Assembly (NCBI RefSeq): GCF_049680855.1 | Contig: NZ_JBMPGS010000006.1 | Coordinates: 67,013-131,012 of the forward strand | Origin: Salinimicrobium sp049680855 | GTDB lineage: Bacteria > Bacteroidota > Bacteroidia > Flavobacteriales > Flavobacteriaceae | Direction: 5' to 3' | Length of the DNA stretch: 64,000 nt | Shown here: positions 61,433 through 64,000 of the stretch, piece after piece | Numbering within the stretch: the first letter of the stretch is position 1 | How the letters are laid out: each line of letters opens with the position of its first letter | Program-made: the position numbers and the translations under genes | The notes under the pieces: generated by a model | The model's database searches: none | What the model saw: only the letters and a program-made list of their open reading frames with translations | Told to the model about the DNA's origin: nothing

Positions 61433-63331
61433 ATGAAAAAAGCTTTTCTGTTCATATCCTTTATCATTTCTTTTGCTGTTTCCAGTCAAACCAGATTGAC
61501 CCAACCTGGAGTGCAGCAAAAACCGGCAGCCGATTCACTGCCTGAAGTACCTATTACAGCGTATAAGATAATATCGGTTAGCAGGGACACGATCTATGTT
61601 GATACTTCATTAACTATAGAAGATGAATATGAGTTCAATTACCTTAGAAAAGATAATTTTGAGCTTGTTCCTTTTAGTAACGTAGGGCAGACGTATAATA
61701 AATTGTCCTATGACTTCAAATCAACAGGATTATTTCCCGAATTTGGAGCTCGGGCAAGGCATTTTAATTTCTATGAGGTAGAGGATGTTCATTATTACCA
61801 TGTACCTACACCTTTGACAGAACTTTTTTTTAAAACAGTATATGAACAGGGACAAATTCTCGATGCTTTTTTTACCGTCAACACTTCTTCGAACCTTAAT
61901 TTTTCCATAGCGTATAAGGGTATGCGTTCCCTGGGAAGATATCAGCATATTCTTACCAGTACCGGAAATTTTAGAACTACAATAAACTATACGACACCAA
62001 ACAAAAAATATCGTTTGTGGACTCATTTCGTCTCGCAGGATCTTATGAACGAAGAAAATGGGGGTTTGGCACCGTTTTCTTTGACACAATATATAAATGA
62101 AGAAGAAGAGATAGAAGATCGGTCACGATTAGACGTGAATTTTGAAAATGCGCAAAGTACCCTCTTCGGAAAAAGATTTTATCTGGATCACGCCTATAGT
62201 TTTAATTCAGGTGATGCAGAAAATAATCTCATTTTACGGCATAAGCTAAATTTTTCAGATAAAGAATATCTTTTTGAACAGGCAACGGCTAGTTCACTTT
62301 TTGGACCCTCTTACGAAAATGTAAATGTGAGGGATGAAACAGAGTATCAGAAAGTCTATAATGAAGTATCGGCAACATTTAAAAATGGCATTCTTGGGGA
62401 AGTTTCTGTAAAAGGAGGTTTGACAAATTACAATTATGGTTATAACACTGCACTTATAATAGACCAGGAGTATATCGTAAATCGAATGGTTGGTGAAACC
62501 TTTAGTGCAGGTGGTGGTTATACAACCCAATGGGGTGATTTCTCTTTTTATTCCGAAGCTATGCTGAACATTTCCGGTGAATTTAATGGAAATTACTTGA
62601 AAGCTGGGGCTTCTTATCCACTTTTTGAAGAAGTAGATCTAGCTTTATCCGCCAGCACATCTAGTAGGGCGCCAAATATGAACTTCCTGTTGTACCAAAG
62701 CGATTATATCAACTACAACTGGCAGAATGACTTTTCCAATATTAATATGCAAAATGCCATTTTTGGAATACTATCTCAAAAATTTATTAATCTAACACTG
62801 GAATATAATCATTTTGAGAACTATACTTATTTCGGAAAAAGTGAAGAAGAATTTACCAGTCCCATGCAACATGACGGCGCTTTAAATTATGTTAAGGCAA
62901 AAGCAGAAAAGAAAATTGAATTTGGTGTATTTGGTTTAGCGAACACAGTGATGTACCAAAAGGTGCTTGATGAGGAAGATGTGCTGAATGTGCCTCAATT
63001 TATTACTAGAAATTCGCTTTACTATCAGGATCATTGGTTTCAACGTGCTCTTTTTCTTCAAACCGGCCTAACGCTTAAATACTTTACTAAATATCACATG
63101 GATGCTTATGATCCCATTCTGGCTGAATTTTATGTGCAAAATGCAGCGGAGTTTGGGGATTACCCTGTAGTAGATTTTTTCTTTAACGGAAGGATAAAGC
63201 AGGCTCGTGTATTCTTCAAGCTGGAACATGTAAATTCTTTAATTACGGGAAATGATAATTTTTCAGCTCCTTTATACCCTTACAAGGATTTTGCGGTAAG
63301 GTTCGGTCTGGTATGGAATTTCTTTATGTAA
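61433..63331 (+). CDS. Putative outer-membrane porin (Bacteroidota Porin_10 type)
   Basis: 632 aa. Signal peptide (MKKAFLFISFIIS to VSSQ), then a short Pro-rich linker and a long beta-barrel pattern of alternating aromatic and polar residues ending with the outer-membrane C-terminus FGLVWNFFM. The early segments LPEVPITAYKIISVSRDTI and YNKLSYDF resemble the flavobacterial putative-porin family. It probably forms a passive channel. It has its own promoter and lies ahead of the tandem stable-RNA promoters. Confidence 0.85.
   Translation: MKKAFLFISFIISFAVSSQTRLTQPGVQQKPAADSLPEVPITAYKIISVSRDTIYVDTSLTIEDEYEFNYLRKDNFELVPFSNVGQTYNKLSYDFKSTGLFPEFGARARHFNFYEVEDVHYYHVPTPLTELFFKTVYEQGQILDAFFTVNTSSNLNFSIAYKGMRSLGRYQHILTSTGNFRTTINYTTPNKKYRLWTHFVSQDLMNEENGGLAPFSLTQYINEEEEIEDRSRLDVNFENAQSTLFGKRFYLDHAYSFNSGDAENNLILRHKLNFSDKEYLFEQATASSLFGPSYENVNVRDETEYQKVYNEVSATFKNGILGEVSVKGGLTNYNYGYNTALIIDQEYIVNRMVGETFSAGGGYTTQWGDFSFYSEAMLNISGEFNGNYLKAGASYPLFEEVDLALSASTSSRAPNMNFLLYQSDYINYNWQNDFSNINMQNAIFGILSQKFINLTLEYNHFENYTYFGKSEEEFTSPMQHDGALNYVKAKAEKKIEFGVFGLANTVMYQKVLDEEDVLNVPQFITRNSLYYQDHWFQRALFLQTGLTLKYFTKYHMDAYDPILAEFYVQNAAEFGDYPVVDFFFNGRIKQARVFFKLEHVNSLITGNDNFSAPLYPYKDFAVRFGLVWNFFM
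62752..62762. repeat. AAATGNCATTT dyad, copy 14
   Basis: AAATGCCATTT in the porin gene, read as Asn-Ala-Ile-Phe. Confidence 0.6.
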
Positions 63332-63528
63332 GTTGGGAAATAGATAATGCTTGATCAGGGGCAATATCTGTGACTCTTTTCTTCTGAAAATACTTTCTTC
63401 AGCTTATTTTCTCTTCCTTCCAAAAAAACTTTTCACATCTCTCGTTTTTGAATATTCATGTTTCCAGGGGTTTAGGTTTTAGGGGAGACAATTTCCTAAA
63501 GAAATCCAAATTTTTATGAATTTGAGGC
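63332..63528. other. Gene-free stretch behind the porin gene
   Basis: No gene and no clear terminator. T-rich part at 63370-63440. Confidence 0.4.
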
Positions 63529-63558
63529 TTGTGTAATTAAAAAACGGGTGTATATTTG
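63529..63558 (+). promoter_or_regulatory. Tandem stable-RNA promoter P1
   Basis: TTG at 63529-63531, 19 bases, then TATATTTG at 63551-63558. The -7 box is framed by GGGTG and CACCC, a dyad. Confidence 0.75.
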
Positions 63559-63663
63559 CACCCGCTTTGAGAAACAATAAAGGCATTGAGTCAAGCGTTG
63601 TGAGCCCAGCAGGGGCGGAGGTTTAAGGCGAAAAAGTTCTCTGAAAAATACTTGAAATTTGTT

Positions 63664-63695
63664 TTGGAAGTTAAGAGAAAAGGGTTGTAAGTTTG
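63664..63695 (+). promoter_or_regulatory. Tandem stable-RNA promoter P2
   Basis: TTG at 63664-63666, 21 bases, then TAAGTTTG at 63688-63695, framed by GGTTG and CAACC. Confidence 0.75.
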
Positions 63696-63802
63696 CAACC
63701 GCTTAGCAAAGCAGGAAAGAAGAGGTTTTGGTTCTCTTTTTTAAAAACTGTTTTACGCAGCAGCGTTCTTTTAAAGTTTCGAAAAAAAGATGAAAATTTC
63801 TT

Positions 63803-63834
63803 TTGGATTGTAAAGAATAAAGGTTGTAAATTTG
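63803..63834 (+). promoter_or_regulatory. Tandem stable-RNA promoter P3
   Basis: TTG at 63803-63805, 21 bases, then TAAATTTG at 63827-63834, framed by GGTTG and CAAGC. A GAAGCTTA/TAAGCTTC hairpin lies behind it at 63853-63873. Confidence 0.75.
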
Positions 63835-63893
63835 CAAGCTCGTTCTTTACGGGAAGCTTAAAAAATAAGCTTCTAAAAAAAATAAATTTTTTC

Positions 63894-63923
63894 TTGCAGG
63901 TTTTAAAATAGGTTGTATATTTG
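63894..63923 (+). promoter_or_regulatory. Tandem stable-RNA promoter P4
   Basis: TTG at 63894-63896, 19 bases, then TATATTTG at 63916-63923, framed by GGTTG and CAGCC. The stretch after it contains AAAGTTCTTTAGAAA, like the leader of Bacteroidota rRNA operons. Confidence 0.75.
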
Positions 63924-64000
63924 CAGCCGCTTAGAACAAGAGCAAAGTTCTTTAGAAAGTATTGAAAAGAAATCCCGGGTAGGGTAGTGTTATAGAGAGG

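Noticed and set aside
63693..63911. Plus-strand open frame of 72 codons
   Set aside because: It lies across the tandem promoters P2 to P4 and is composed of promoter repeats, so it is not a gene.

Overview
The window looks like a chromosomal segment of a marine-type member of the Flavobacteriia (Bacteroidota), close to Gramella, Salegentibacter or Zunongwangia. This is inferred from the gene families present: an exosortase F pair, two SusC/SusD pairs, an HMG-CoA reductase next to a GHMP kinase, a HYC_CC_PP-type copper-island protein and HMA-AraC regulators. It is also supported by many promoters with the Bacteroidota -7 element TAnnTTTG, sometimes with an upstream TTG 19-22 bases away. No insertion sequence, CRISPR array, phage gene or complete RNA gene was found.

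Layout. 1-1656: mevalonate-pathway genes on the minus strand (partial GHMP kinase, HMG-CoA reductase). 1875-5727: a peptide-use pair, dipeptidyl peptidase IV plus a POT di/tripeptide transporter. 5867-6409: a periplasmic thioredoxin-like protein. 6413-11154: a minus-strand operon surE, small membrane protein, lpxB, NlpC/P60 lipoprotein, comEC. 11283-13433: tail-specific protease. 13858-20911: purH followed by the cell-elongation cluster mreB-mreC-mreD-mrdA-rodA. 21060-24257: an FtsX-type permease, a serine hydrolase and a GAF-type methionine sulfoxide reductase. 24348-25327: exosortase XrtF and its partner.

25364-39446 is a copper/silver handling island: HYC_CC_PP protein, CusA, CusC-like and CusB-like efflux subunits, a DUF3347 lipoprotein, an HMA-AraC regulator, a 16-cysteine copper-binding protein, an APC permease, a second HMA-AraC regulator and a CopA ATPase with three HMA and two further metal-binding modules. 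Together these could sense cytosolic copper, pump it to the periplasm, sequester it and export it from the cell.

39507-43209 holds an EF-hand lipoprotein with an in-frame stop inside its last EF-hand, and a large zinc metalloprotease. 43345-50254 holds a membrane protein of unknown role, lysS, a Pmp3-type peptide, lipB, a large lipoprotein and rnhB. 50638-60372 carries two SusC/SusD pairs with no nearby carbohydrate enzymes, sharing a conserved leader of about 110 bp. 60643-63331 has a secreted protein of unknown role and a putative porin. The last 450 bases carry four tandem strong promoters with regular architecture, probably driving an rRNA or tRNA operon just beyond the window.

The most unusual signal is a short dyad, AAATGNCATTT, found 14 times in both coding and non-coding DNA where well under one copy is expected by chance. 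Two copies form the tips of transcription terminators. It is absent from the SusC/SusD region.
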